Position numbers and translations under genes: made by a program
Shown: piece by piece, positions 24,787 through 34,394 of the stretch
Layout: the number at the start of each line of letters is the position of its first letter
Numbering within the stretch: position 1 is the stretch's first letter
NCBI RefSeq assembly: GCF_008801835.1
Contig: NZ_VZOW01000025.1
Span: forward strand, 19,976-83,975
Length of the DNA stretch: 64,000 bases
Origin: Cupriavidus pauculus
GTDB taxonomy: Bacteria; Pseudomonadota; Gammaproteobacteria; Burkholderiales; Burkholderiaceae
Reading direction: 5' to 3'
The notes under the pieces: model-generated
Databases searched by the model: none
What the model was told of the DNA's origin: nothing
What the model saw: the letters and a program-made list of their open reading frames with translations, nothing else

Positions 24787-26734
24787 TGTCGCCGGTCAAC
24801 AGCACCGGCCGGATCCCTGCCGCGCGCAGCGCCGCCACCGCTTTGGCTGCGTCAGGACGCAACCGGTCGCCGAGGGCGAGGATGCCGAGAGCCCTGCCGT
24901 TCCTCGCGACGGCGATCACCGTGCGGCCTTTTTCTTCCAGCTCCCGAGTCCGCCCGGCCAGCGCGTCTAGGGCGATTCCCCGCGCCTGCAAGAAGGTTGG
25001 ATTCCCTACCAGAACCTGCTCGCGTTCGATATGCGCGATCACGCCCTGGCCTGGAAGCGCCTCGAATGCGTCGATCTGCGGCGGCGCAATCCCACGCCGC
25101 AGCGCCACCTCCAGGATCGCCTGGGCCAGCGGATGCTCGGAACTCGATTCGGCGGCGGCCGCAATCGCGAGCAACTCGTCTTCGCCCGCTTCGTGCGGCA
25201 CCATCTCCTGGACCAGCGGTTGGCCCTCGGTAAGCGTGCCGGTTTTGTCGAGCACGACCGAGCTCACAAGACGGTAGCCTTGAAACGCCTCGCCGGTGCG
25301 CATCAGAATGCCACGCTCCGCGGCCTCGCCCGCGCCCCGCACGATCGACAGCGGGGCGGAAATGCCGACTGCGCACGGATAGCCCATCACCAACACGCTC
25401 AAGCCAGCAAACACCGCGCGCTCGAGGTCGATCTGTCCCGTCACGAGCAGCGAGCCGGCGAGCCAGCCGGCCACCGCCAGCGCGGCCACTGCCAGTACCG
25501 TGGGCGTATAGACGCACAGCACGCGGTCCACCAGGTGCAGCAACCCCGGTTTCAGGGCGCGCGCGTCCTCGACATGGCGGATCACCTGTTGCAGGAAACT
25601 CTCCTCGCCGATCGCGGTGACTTCGACGAGCAGGGTCCCGGTCCCGTTCATCGCGCCGCCGATCACCGCGTCGCCGCGCCGCTTTTCGACTGGCAACGGC
25701 TCGCCGGTCATCAGCGCCTCGTGCACTGCCGAGTGGCCGTCGATGACCTTGCCGTCGACCGGGATGCGCTCGCCGGGACGCACGTGCAAGCGGTCGCCAA
25801 GCGGGACCTCGTCGAGTGGGATTTCCGCTTCACGGTTGTCGCGCACCACGCGCGCGAGATCCGGCTGCAGGTCGAGGAGTTTCTTCACCGCCTGCGAGCT
25901 CCGGGTCTTGACGATCAGCGAGAGCCACTCCGAGAAGATGTGGTAGGTCGCCACCATCACCGCGACCGCGAAGAAGGGGGCGGTGGGATAGCCGGCGGGT
26001 TGCAGGATCAGGCCGATGATCCCCCCGACGATGCCAGCAAAGGCGCCGATCTCTAGCAGCACGTGTTGATTGAGAATGCCGCGGCGCAGTGCCTGCACCG
26101 CCATGATGAGGATGTGATTACCGATGCCGAACACCAGCCCCAATGCCAGCGCGGCCGTCACCCACGGCGCTGCCTCGACAAGCCACCCGTGGGACCTGGC
26201 GTAGTAGAGCACGACGCCGAGCCCGCACAGGCCTGCGGTTCCGCCCAGCGCCGTGACGATTCCCCGCGGTCTGAGGACGACGAACAGGAACGTGGCCAGG
26301 CTGAAGAAGACGGCGATGGCAAGTAAGGTTGACCAGAATCCCACGGGGTTGGCCACCAGCGCGATCGCCGTGAGGCTGCATCCGACCGCGGCCACAAAGC
26401 GCCGGCCCTCGCGCACCAGCGCCGCCTCCTCTTCCTCGAAGGGGCGCAGCTTGCGCGGATCGGAGATCGTATAGCCGATGTCCTTGAGCGTCTGCAGCAG
26501 GTCCTCGGCCTGGGCTACGCGCGGATCGTACTCGATCAGTGCCTGCTCGTGCGTCAGGCTCACCGCAACCTTGTCGACGCCGGGCCGCTTGCCGAGCGCC
26601 TTCTCGATCGTGCCGGTGCACAGCGAGCAGTGCAGCCCCCCAATCCGTGCGCGGATGCGCCGGCGCCCCGGCCGGCTGGATGGTTCCTCGCTCCAGAAGC
26701 GAGGCGCGGATTCAATGGGAGTGGCGGCCTTCAT
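24707..26734 (-). pseudogene. P1B-type heavy-metal ATPase, 3'-truncated
   Basis: 675 codons from ATG 26734 (GAGGTG upstream). An N-terminal HMA-like domain with GLHCSLCTGT is followed by membrane helices, the actuator motif MTGEPLPVEK, the metal-site helix LVMGYPCAVGISAPLS (Tyr-Pro-Cys where Cu pumps have Cys-Pro-Cys), the phosphorylation motif DKTGTLTEG near residue 495 and the nucleotide-binding SSEHPLAQAI. The reading frame then leaves the family at LTGDNERAARRIG and ends within 20 residues. The hinge motif GDGxNDxPA and the last two helices are missing, so it cannot pump. The break joins a remnant of another small gene. The HMA protein gene upstream was probably its partner. Confidence 0.85.
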
Positions 26735-26810
26735 GATGACACCTCATCGCGGGTTGACTCAAGCCGTTTGACAACACCAACCGCGGCAGCACGGCCAGCG
26801 TTTGGGGCGA

Positions 26811-27032
26811 TCACGAGACTTCGGCCGCGGTGACCCGATAACCCGCATTTTCCACCGCGCTCACGAGGGCCTGCTCCGAGATCGCTCGCGGCTCAAACAG
26901 CACGCGCGCAAGGGCCTCTTTATGGGACACTTCGACCGCCTTGACGCCAGCCTGGCGCTCGAGCAACACTTGAACGATAGTGGCGCATCCAGCACAATGC
27001 ATGCCGTCGATTCTCAAGGTGGCGTTCTTCAC
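26811..27032 (-). CDS. HMA-domain metal chaperone (CopZ-like)
   Basis: 73 residues from a GTG at 27032, chosen because AAGGAGA lies just upstream. The whole protein is one HMA fold with MHCAGC as metal motif (TLRIDGMHCAGCATIVQVLL) and ends NAGYRVTAAEVS. It would carry a soft or transition metal to the neighbouring P1B ATPase, whose gene starts 76 bases downstream and is now broken. The same frame continues upstream into a different decayed gene, which does not belong to this protein. Confidence 0.85.
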   Translation of the reverse strand: MKNATLRIDGMHCAGCATIVQVLLERQAGVKAVEVSHKEALARVLFEPRAISEQALVSAVENAGYRVTAAEVS

Positions 27033-27122
27033 GTGTCTCTCCTTGCCGAGACTGACAGGCTCACAGGCCCTGTGTTTTGTGCCGAAAGCCAATGGCCACC
27101 CACTTGTGGGCCGTCCCGTCAA

Positions 27123-27402
27123 GTTGAATTGAAGCGCGTGCGACGCATAGACGGCCAATCGTTCTTGTTGGGACAAGACCCCAGCAAAAGGGGCTCGATG
27201 GCTGTAACCGGTCGCTGTCTCGCTGGTCTCCCCTTAAGAAGGACAAGAGCTTGTCAAATGGACCATTGAGCAGCGCTTCCCACTCGTTGATCCATGCCTG
27301 GTCGAGATGCTGCCGCCACCGGAAGAGATTGCCTTGCGCAATCCGCAAGCGTTTCCCACTGAAGCTTGTCGACTCGGCGATGCAGGACAAGACTGCGTTC
27401 AT
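27123..27402 (-). pseudogene. Frameshifted hypothetical gene
   Basis: One frame gives AQGNLFRWRQHLDQAWINEW, then ALLNGPFDKLLSFLRGDQRD and LQPSSPF; the text continues in another frame as AGVLSQQERLAVYASHALQ. The switch is at a run of four T on the minus strand (27186-27189), as if one base had been inserted. A motif like SSPFAGVLxxQER is what I would expect in an intact protein. Family not recognised; a sequencing error is possible. Confidence 0.5.
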
Positions 27403-27542
27403 CGAGCCGATGATGAGCGCTCGGGTGCTGTGCTGAGGGATGCTCAGGCATCGTGGCAGGCCTATCCAGAAATAGACAGCGTGCAGTCATTGCATAGAGG
27501 CGCGTCATGCGCCTTATGCAGCACGTTGACGGCCTATCGCCG

Positions 27543-27824
27543 CTATTGCAGAGGACAGTAATGCGGGCGCGATTCGCATTGGCGACGATCCAGAAAGTCC
27601 TGTGTGTTGGCATGCTGACGGGCGGTGATCTCGCCTCGCGTCAATAACAGATCGTTGATGCATTCCAGTTCGGCGATTGGCCATTGCTCCGCCAGCACGA
27701 CTAGGTCAAACAGCGTCGGCGCTCGCATGACGGTTGGCACGGCCTCGGTACCGCGTCGCCTGGGATTGGACCAAAGATGCATGCCTGCACGCAGCGTGAT
27801 GCCATGCCAACTGAACGATTTCAT
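27543..27824 (-). CDS. Hypothetical protein, about 93 residues
   Basis: From the ATG at 27824 the frame gives MKSFSWHGITLRAGMHLWSN and a regular helical part (TLFDLVVLAEQWPIAELECI, then LLTRGEITARQHANTQDFLD). The text is protein-like with balanced composition. The ribosome-binding site is weak. It lies among decayed genes, so it may be a fragment. Function unknown. Confidence 0.4.
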   Translation of the reverse strand: MKSFSWHGITLRAGMHLWSNPRRRGTEAVPTVMRAPTLFDLVVLAEQWPIAELECINDLLLTRGEITARQHANTQDFLDRRQCESRPHYCPLQ

Positions 27825-28098
27825 CTTCGACTCATGGGAACGTGGTCTCGTTACCACTGCCTGTTGAGCAGACGGCTGCCGGATGGCAGCTTCGCGCGCC
27901 AAGGTAGCCGGGCGGCCAGGGCGTTCTGCGGATACTGAAGACGCTCGGGCTCGATTGCTAAGTTGTAATGCGTGCGCAACATCACGGTTAACTCGTGCGT
28001 TCTATATTTGATGGAAGCGCCTGATCGATGCTGGCGGGTAAGCGGCGCGTCGATCTTGCCATAGCTGGTGCCTCTCTCCCCGGGGTCCAGCATACTTA

Positions 28099-28138
28099 AG
28101 TCCCCGCAGCACCTAGGCTGCGGGGACTTCGTTTTTTT
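28099..28138 (+). terminator. Strong intrinsic terminator without a clear upstream gene
   Basis: AGTCCCCGCAGC and GCTGCGGGGACT form a perfect 12-bp stem around ACCTAG, followed on the plus strand by TCG and seven T. No plus-strand gene ends nearby, so it probably stayed behind after a rearrangement or serves an unrecognised RNA. Confidence 0.8.
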
Positions 28139-28252
28139 CCGATGCATACAGATCTCGACGAAAAAGCCTGAAAACGTGATCCGGCGTACCAATCCCGGAT
28201 GCCGTTGTGCCGCTTGTGCTCCTCAGATCAATTGGGGCGCCAGAGGCGAGGG

Positions 28253-28648
28253 TCACCTGGGTGCCTTGCCTTGGTCTAACCAGCGATCGAACTTGCCGAT
28301 ATCGCGTTGCGCATCCTTGATGATCTGATTCGCCACGGCTTTCATTTCTTTCGAGTCGCCTTTTGCCAGCTCAGTCTTGGCCATGTCGATCGCCATCTGG
28401 TGGTGCATCTTCATCATCGTGGCAAAATCCTTATCAACGTTGCCTGACGATTGCATCGCCATCATTTTGTCCATGCCTGGCGCCATCGAGCCGTGAATCT
28501 CTTGTGCGGCGGAGCCGCCTGGCACGGCGCCTTGACCGTGTTCACCGGCAGCATGCTGCGCGAGGGCGGATAAGATGCCGGTCAGCAGAAGGCAAGCCGC
28601 CACAACAAGCCGGCGATTCGCATGCAGTTTGGTTTGTAGGGTCAGCAT
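28253..28648 (-). CDS. DUF305-family exported protein
   Basis: 131 residues from ATG 28648 (GGAG upstream). A signal peptide (VVAACLLLTGILSALAQHAA) is followed by a His/Met-rich linker (GMDKMMAMQSSG) and the DUF305 core: DKDFATMMKMHHQMAIDMAK, then IIKDAQRDIGKFDRWL. DUF305 proteins are ferritin-like four-helix proteins often found in copper islands. A periplasmic metal-binding or redox role is likely from context, not proven. Confidence 0.85.
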   Translation of the reverse strand: MLTLQTKLHANRRLVVAACLLLTGILSALAQHAAGEHGQGAVPGGSAAQEIHGSMAPGMDKMMAMQSSGNVDKDFATMMKMHHQMAIDMAKTELAKGDSKEMKAVANQIIKDAQRDIGKFDRWLDQGKAPR

Positions 28649-28679
28649 GATGGATGCTCCGCAAGAAAGAAGACATTGG

Positions 28680-29179
28680 GTGCGCACCGCTCCTTTCCAG
28701 GAGCACGTACATCGTCGAACGCAGCGTGCGGTTCGGCCATTTCAGGTAGTTACCCCCGCTATGTTGGCCGCGAGGGCTACCGTGTACCGGCTGCAAGGAC
28801 TGCATGCCGCTAAACGGCTGGTAGTCTGGAATGTTAAAGTCACGCTCCAGCATTTCACGCATGCCGTCAATGCCCATGCTTTGGCATGCCACTCGTTGCA
28901 CATCTGGATGAGCGCACCATGCCGCCGATCTGCGCCGGTGATGCAGGCATTGAGCGGGTCCAGGAAAGTGAAGGGGTGCCTGCTAAAGACGTCGAGAAAG
29001 GCGTGCTCAAAGCCCTTGCCCAGTTGAAATCGTTCGAGGATATCGATGGCGGCCTGCTGCTCCGGCCGGACTCGGGGCTGATAGTGAATGCCGTACCGAT
29101 TGCGTAGCATCGCGAGCAGTCGCAGGATCTCTTCGCGCTGGGGCACGATTCTCCTGACGAGCATTTGACTTGATCTCAT
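28680..29179 (-). pseudogene. Frameshifted hypothetical gene
   Basis: Reading from 29179 gives REEILRLLAMLRNRYGIHYQ, then ILERFQLGKGFEHAFLDVFS and GALIQMCNEWHAKA; after a shift near 28875 the other frame continues GIDGMREMLERDFNIPDYQP and SLQPVHGSPRGQHSGGNYLK. Together they make one plausible protein of about 165 residues; one base seems to be missing around GCCAAAGCATGG. I do not recognise the family. It ends just upstream of the DUF305 gene. Confidence 0.45.
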
Positions 29180-29918
29180 TCGAGGCGGCGTTAGGATGCG
29201 TCTCCGGAAAACCCACGGTCGGCGACGTCCCCTCACTGTTCGAAAGTTGGCCGCTACGGCGCGGGTCGGTACCAGGTAGTCAACCCGGTCATGCGCGAGG
29301 CGGAGTAGTGATGGTCGATCAGTAGCTGCATCAGCGCAACTTCGAAGTTGGCTGTGATGGCGCGACCAGGGGCGACAGACCAAGTGGGCAGGGCCGACAT
29401 TGTGAAGAGTCCCGCCGCCATACAGATGCCCCACCTGGGGAGATACTGAGCGCGGCGGCGTGATCGCGGCTGCCAGCCCCTCCCTCTGCGATGCGTCGTT
29501 GGGCCGTGTGCGGTTCATGGCAGCCTCTCCTCATCGATCTCTCGTCGATATGCGGACCATTGTAGAAGGCACATCGCTTCAATCAAGAAGTAGTCAGGTT
29601 GACTTTGCTCACATGGCGAAACATACAAAGACACGTAGTAGAACATGCGCTCGCGTGGCGGATGGCAACGGCGCAAAACGAAAGTGGCAGCGTGGCAGAT
29701 CGCGATTTCTCTTAATTTGCCGATCCGTCGCAACGTTTGCGCTCGCGTTGATTACACGATAATGACGCGCGCGTAATGTTCGCGTTGGCACGCGTCCTGC
29801 GTGCATAAGCCGACTGACGACGACGCTGAGTTGGCACTCTAAATGCCGTGCTGGTATGCCGAGGCAGGCACGAACCGGTGCTGCATCGCATTCCGCTGCG
29901 AACGAACCGTTGTGGCCG
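29180..29918. other. Gene-poor stretch
   Basis: About 740 bases. Several short frames overlap on both strands without protein-like text, and I see no strong promoter, terminator or repeat. The local base composition is more AT-rich around 29.6-29.8 kb than in the flanking genes, which fits a regulatory region or a junction. Confidence 0.45.
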
Positions 29919-30113
29919 CTATTTGCGACGTCTCGTCGATTTTCTGTTGCGCTTACGCGACGCCGCGCCGCGCGGATTGCGCATTCTCGAGGCAGGGCCA
30001 TGTCGGCGTCTGACATACCAGGCAAACAGGCCGAGCATAACTAGGATGGCGGCCAGTCCGAATAAGACGACAACAAGGACATCGTGTGGCAGATCAAAAG
30101 GGGGGCGGCGCAC
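29919..30113 (-). CDS. Small single-helix membrane protein
   Basis: 64 residues from a GTG at 30113. One hydrophobic helix (VLVVVLFGLAAILVMLGLFA) is followed by WYVRRRHG and a strongly basic tail. Its plan resembles the 56-residue protein at 57.92-58.09 kb, which also has a short start, one helix and a basic C-terminus. Such small proteins are common next to metal efflux genes. The start codon is uncertain. Confidence 0.4.
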   Translation of the reverse strand: MRRPPFDLPHDVLVVVLFGLAAILVMLGLFAWYVRRRHGPASRMRNPRGAASRKRNRKSTRRRK

Positions 30114-30243
30114 GGTCTGATTCGATTCGGAATTGGCCAGTCAGGATCGTTGAGCAAATGCGCCCATCGGCCGGCTAGACGTTGCTAGCATCTACAGGAC
30201 GCGCACGGCCACTGGCAACGCAACCGTGCGCGCATGGCGTGAA

Positions 30244-30582
30244 TTATTTGCGCTGGATGTCCACGACCGTGGGCGCGCCATCCACCTTGTCGAAGGTCAC
30301 CGACACGGCTTCGCCTTCCTTGAACTGGCTAAGCGAGGCGCGATCCTTGACCGGAAACGCCATGGTCATTCCGGGCATGCCCAGGTTCTCGATGGGGCCG
30401 TGCTTGAGCGTAACCTTGCCGGCTTGCGCATCGATCTTCTTGATCTCTGCGGGCACCGGTCGAGGCGCCTGTGGTGAGGCGGCCGGGGCCTTCATGTCCA
30501 TGCCGTCCATTGAACCCGCGGCGAATGCGACCGGCCCAGTAAGGATGGCCACGACGGCCGCGAGGGTTTTGAGGTATTTCAT
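30244..30582 (-). CDS. cusF: CusF-family periplasmic Cu(I)/Ag(I) chaperone (copy 1)
   Basis: 112 residues from ATG 30582; AGGAGG precedes it and the ATG overlaps the stop of cusA (ATGA). A signal peptide (LAAVVAILTGPVAFAAGS) is followed by a Met/Asp stretch and the CusF barrel with VTLKHGPIENLGMPGMTMAF. In E. coli CusF the metal is held by His36, Met47, Met49 and Trp44; here the His and both Met are kept but the Trp position is Met. It would pass Cu(I)/Ag(I) to CusCBA. Paralogous to the copy at 42.7 kb. Confidence 0.9.
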   Translation of the reverse strand: MKYLKTLAAVVAILTGPVAFAAGSMDGMDMKAPAASPQAPRPVPAEIKKIDAQAGKVTLKHGPIENLGMPGMTMAFPVKDRASLSQFKEGEAVSVTFDKVDGAPTVVDIQRK

Positions 30583-33500
30583 TGCGATTCCTCCTGAGGT
30601 GAGAGGTGGTGGGGGGAAAGGGAAGTCTGCTTGAGCTGGCGGCGGCGTAACAGCAGGTACACCGCCGGCACCACAAACATGGACAGCAGCGGCGCCGTCA
30701 CCATGCCACCAACCATCGGCGCAGCGATGCGCTGCATTACTTCTGAGCCAGTGCCGTGCGACCACATGATCGGAAGCAGGCCGGCCAGAATCACCGCCAC
30801 GGTCATCGCCTTCGGGCGCACACGCAGCACGGCGCCTTCCTGGATCGCATCGAGCAGGGCCGCGAGATTGCTTTGACCATCCTCAAGCCGTTCCTGCCAA
30901 GCGTGTTTCAGATAGAGCAGCATGATGACGCCAAATTCCGCAGCGACCCCGGCGAGTGCGATGAAGCCGACAATCCCGGCTACCGACAGGTTATAGCCCA
31001 GCAGATAGAGTAGCCAGAAGCCGCCGATCAAGGCGAGCGGTAGCGTCCCCATGATGAGCAGCGCCTCATCCAGCCGGCCGAACACCAGATAAAGCAAGAC
31101 GAAGATGATCAACAGGGTGAACGGCACCACCACCTTCAGCTTGGCCGTAGCGCGCTCGAGATACTCGAACTGCCCTGACCAGCTCAGGGAGTATCCGCCT
31201 GGCATCGGGACGGCTTTGGCCACCGCCGCCTGCATGTCCTGCACGGCCGAGCGCAGGTCCCTGCCGCGAATGTCGACATAGATCCATCCGGAGAGCCGCG
31301 CATTTTCACTGCGCAGCATCGGCGGCCCTTGCACGACCTGGATGCGCGCAACGTCGGCCAGGGTGATCTGCAGCCCCTTGTCGGTCACGATCGGCAGACT
31401 GCGCAGTTGCTCGATGGAGTCCCGATAGTCGCGCGGATACCGGACATTGATTGGATAGCGCGCGAGCCCGTCGACCACTTCACCGACGTTTTCGCCGCCG
31501 ATGGCCGAGGAGACGATGGCCTGAACGTCTTCAATGTTCAGGCCATACCGGCCGGCAACCGCCCGGTCGATATCCACGTCGATGTACCGGCCGCCAGTGA
31601 GCCTTTCGGCCAGCGCGGAGGTGACTCCGGGGACCGTCTTGACGGCCTCCTCGATGCGAGTAGCCAAGCGATCGATTTCCTTCAGATCCGTACCGGCGAC
31701 CTTGATCCCCACTGGGCTTTTTATGCCGGTGGCGAGCATGTCGATGCGGTTGCGGATCGGCGGCACCCAGATGTTAGACAGCCCTGGCACCCTGACGACC
31801 CGATCGAGTTCCTCCACCAGCTTGTCGGTGGTCATGCCGGCACGCCATTGGTCCTTGGGCTTGAACTGAATGGTGGTCTCGAACATCTCGATCGGCGCTG
31901 GATCAGTAGCGGTATCGGCGCGGCCCGCCTTGCCATACACCGTCGCGACCTCCGGCACGGTCTTGATGAGCCGATCGGTCTGTTGCAGGAGCTGGGAGGC
32001 CTTGCCTGCGGAGAGACCTGGCAACGCCGAGGGCATGTAGAGCAGATCGCCTTCATCCAGGGGGGGCATGAATTCGCCGCCGATGCGCATAATGGGCCAC
32101 GCGGTGGCGACAAGCAGCACGGCGGCAATCGCCAGGGTGGTCTTCGGATAGGTGAGCACCTTGCCAAGCAGCGGCTGGTAGCCGCGAATCAGCCAGCGAT
32201 TGAGCGGATTGGCCTGTTCCGACGGAATCTTGCCGCGGATCATGTAGCCCATCAGCACCGGTACTAAGGTGACGGACAATCCCGCAGCGGCCGCCATGGA
32301 ATAGGTCTTGGTAAAGGCCAGCGGCGAAAAGAGGCGGCCCTCTTGCGCCTCCAGTGTGAACACCGGAATGAACGACAGCGTGATGATCAACAGCGAGAAG
32401 AACAGGGCAGGCCCGACCTCGGCGGCCGATTCGCCAATGACGCGCCAGCGCTCCTGTGCGCTGAGTTCGCGCTGTGGGTTGTCGGCATGCCAATGCTCAA
32501 GATGCTTGTGCGCGTTCTCGATCATCACCACCGCGGCATCAACCATCGCGCCGATGGCGATGGCAATGCCGCCCAGCGACATGATGTTGGCATTCACGCC
32601 CTGGTAGCGCATCACCAGGAAGGCGGCCAGCACGCCCAGCGGCAGCGAGACGATGGCCACCAGCGCCGAGCGCAGGTGAAACAGAAACACCAGGCAGACC
32701 AGCGCCACGACCGCAAATTCCTCGATCAGTTTGGTGGTGAGGTTGTCCACCGCCCGCTTGATCAGTGCCGACCGGTCGTACGTCGTGACGATCTCGACGC
32801 CCTTAGGTAGGCTCTTCTGTAAGGTGGCGAGCTTGGCCTTGACCGCTTCGATGGTTTCCAGGGCATTTTTGCCCGAGCGCAGCACGATGACGCCACCGGC
32901 CACTTCGCCCTGGCCATTCAGTTCGGCAATACCGCGCCGCATCTCGGGGCCGAGCTGCACGGTGGCAATGTCGCCCAGCCGTACCGGGATGCCCGCGTCG
33001 CTGGTGACCAGCGGAATCTGGCGAAAGTCGTCCAGCGTTTTCAGATAACCGGTCGCCCGGACCATGTATTCCGCTTCGCCCAACTCCAGCACCGAGCCGC
33101 CGGTTTCCTGGTTGGCGCCCTTGAGCGCTGCCAGCACCTTGGCTTGGGACAGGTTATAGGCGCGCAGCCGATCCGGCATCAGCACGATCTGGTACTGCTT
33201 GACCATGCCGCCGAGCGAGGCCACTTCGGCGACGTTGGGCAGGGACTTGAGCTCGAAGCGCAGGAACCAGTCCTGCAGTCCCCGTAGCTGGCTGAGGTCA
33301 TGCTGGCCGGTCTTGTCGACCAAGGCATACTCGTAGATCCAGCCGACGCCGGTTGCATCGGGCCCGAGCGCGGGCTTGGCTGCCGCCGGCAATCGCGACT
33401 GCACTTGGTTCAGGTACTCGAGCACGCGTGAGCGCGCCCAGTACAGGTCAGTCCCGTCTTCGAACAGCACATAGACATAGGAGTCACCGAAGAACGAGTA

Positions 33501-33752
33501 GCCGCGCACGGTCTTCGCCCCGGGCACCGACAGCATGGTCGTGGTGAGCGGATAGGTCACCTGGTTTTCTACGATTTGCGGCGCCTGGCCAGGGAATGGC
33601 GTGCGGATGATCACTTGCACATCGGACAGGTCGGGCAGGGCGTCAAGCGGTGTACTTCGTACCGCCCAAAGTCCCCACGCGGTCACCATGACGGTGGCGA
33701 GCAGTACCAGGAAGCGATTGCGGATGGAGGCGAGAATGAGTCGGGCGATCAT
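30579..33752 (-). CDS. cusA: CusA/SilA-type HME-RND efflux pump (copy 1)
   Basis: 1057 residues, ATG 33752. It is a full-length RND protein with twelve helices and two large periplasmic loops: start ARLILASIRNRFLVLLATVM, family motif GAMVDAAVVMIENAHKHLE in helix 4, TLEAQEGRLFSPLAFTKTYS, and PIMRIGGEFMPPLDEGDLLY. The NAHKHLE signature and Met-rich pathway place it in the monovalent (Cu+/Ag+) HME group. It is a trimeric proton-driven pump. The gene is coupled to the cusB remnant upstream and to cusF downstream by ATGA overlaps. Its own CusB and CusC are missing, but a very similar set lies 9 kb away. It is nearly identical in text to copy 2. Confidence 0.95.
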   Translation of the reverse strand: MIARLILASIRNRFLVLLATVMVTAWGLWAVRSTPLDALPDLSDVQVIIRTPFPGQAPQIVENQVTYPLTTTMLSVPGAKTVRGYSFFGDSYVYVLFEDGTDLYWARSRVLEYLNQVQSRLPAAAKPALGPDATGVGWIYEYALVDKTGQHDLSQLRGLQDWFLRFELKSLPNVAEVASLGGMVKQYQIVLMPDRLRAYNLSQAKVLAALKGANQETGGSVLELGEAEYMVRATGYLKTLDDFRQIPLVTSDAGIPVRLGDIATVQLGPEMRRGIAELNGQGEVAGGVIVLRSGKNALETIEAVKAKLATLQKSLPKGVEIVTTYDRSALIKRAVDNLTTKLIEEFAVVALVCLVFLFHLRSALVAIVSLPLGVLAAFLVMRYQGVNANIMSLGGIAIAIGAMVDAAVVMIENAHKHLEHWHADNPQRELSAQERWRVIGESAAEVGPALFFSLLIITLSFIPVFTLEAQEGRLFSPLAFTKTYSMAAAAGLSVTLVPVLMGYMIRGKIPSEQANPLNRWLIRGYQPLLGKVLTYPKTTLAIAAVLLVATAWPIMRIGGEFMPPLDEGDLLYMPSALPGLSAGKASQLLQQTDRLIKTVPEVATVYGKAGRADTATDPAPIEMFETTIQFKPKDQWRAGMTTDKLVEELDRVVRVPGLSNIWVPPIRNRIDMLATGIKSPVGIKVAGTDLKEIDRLATRIEEAVKTVPGVTSALAERLTGGRYIDVDIDRAVAGRYGLNIEDVQAIVSSAIGGENVGEVVDGLARYPINVRYPRDYRDSIEQLRSLPIVTDKGLQITLADVARIQVVQGPPMLRSENARLSGWIYVDIRGRDLRSAVQDMQAAVAKAVPMPGGYSLSWSGQFEYLERATAKLKVVVPFTLLIIFVLLYLVFGRLDEALLIMGTLPLALIGGFWLLYLLGYNLSVAGIVGFIALAGVAAEFGVIMLLYLKHAWQERLEDGQSNLAALLDAIQEGAVLRVRPKAMTVAVILAGLLPIMWSHGTGSEVMQRIAAPMVGGMVTAPLLSMFVVPAVYLLLRRRQLKQTSLSPHHLSPQEESQ

Positions 33753-34085
33753 GGCTTGGCTCCCGCAGTGGTGTCGGCCGTCTCGACCGCCGACAGGGTC
33801 GCCACGCCGTCCTTATCCAGTCGGAAGCGGAACCTGACCTGATCCCCGGACTTGAATCCCTTGGGCATGCCGGCCGGCGGCGCGCCAAACTCCATCGTCA
33901 TGGCGCCCCACTGCGCAGAGGGAATGGCGCCATGGGAGATCGTCATGCTCTGCTCGGTCACGGCCTCGATTCGCCCAACGCCTTGATGTTCCGGCCCGGG
34001 CGCTGCAGAGGCGGCTGTGGGCGCGGTCATGCGCTGAGTAGTGCCGCGCAGGCTCGCCTCCGAGTCAATCAGGAACTGTCCTGAT
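33749..34085 (-). pseudogene. cusB remnant (C-terminal end only)
   Basis: The frame reads GQFLIDSEASLRGTTQRMTA and then the CusF-like C-terminal domain (MTISHGAIPSAQWGAMTMEF), matching the last 110 residues of the complete CusB at 46.2-47.7 kb. Beyond 34085 the match stops and the DNA is unrelated. About 400 N-terminal residues, including the membrane anchor and hairpin, are lost. An ATG at 34030 could still start a 93-residue CusF-like domain, but without a signal peptide. Confidence 0.9.
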
Positions 34086-34337
34086 AGGGGTCCCCTTGAT
34101 TCCCGTGCAGTTTACCGGCGTAGCCACTCCTAGCATCCACGCGGGTTTCCGGGCGGTGCTCGCCTGATACCTCAGTCAAATCAGTCACTTGCTGACTGGT
34201 CCTTTTCTCCCCTCTTGATGGACCGTTGATCGGCCCCGGCCCGAGTAGCGCGCCGGCGAGACCGTGCGACAGCCTGTTTTGGCAAGATAATTACATTTAT
34301 CCTGTTTTCATGATTCATTACCACGAGGAAAAGCCTT

Positions 34338-34351
34338 TCCTAACGTTAGGA
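34338..34351. promoter_or_regulatory. 14-bp perfect palindrome upstream of the KfrA-like gene
   Basis: TCCTAACGTTAGGA is a perfect palindrome 44 bases before the start codon, followed by CGTACG (34353-34358). KfrA-type proteins bind and repress their own promoters, so this is a likely autoregulatory operator or recombination core site. The region before it is unusually AT-rich. Confidence 0.6.
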
Positions 34352-34394
34352 TCGTACGTAAGATAGGGTCACATTCACCCTCTGTCCGACCACC

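Noticed and set aside
34085..34130. Terminal inverted repeat of a Tn3-like element at the cusB break (GGGGTCCCC...)
   Set aside because: The GGGG start is followed by CCCC and lacks any match to Tn3-family ends or to the candidate end at 17587.
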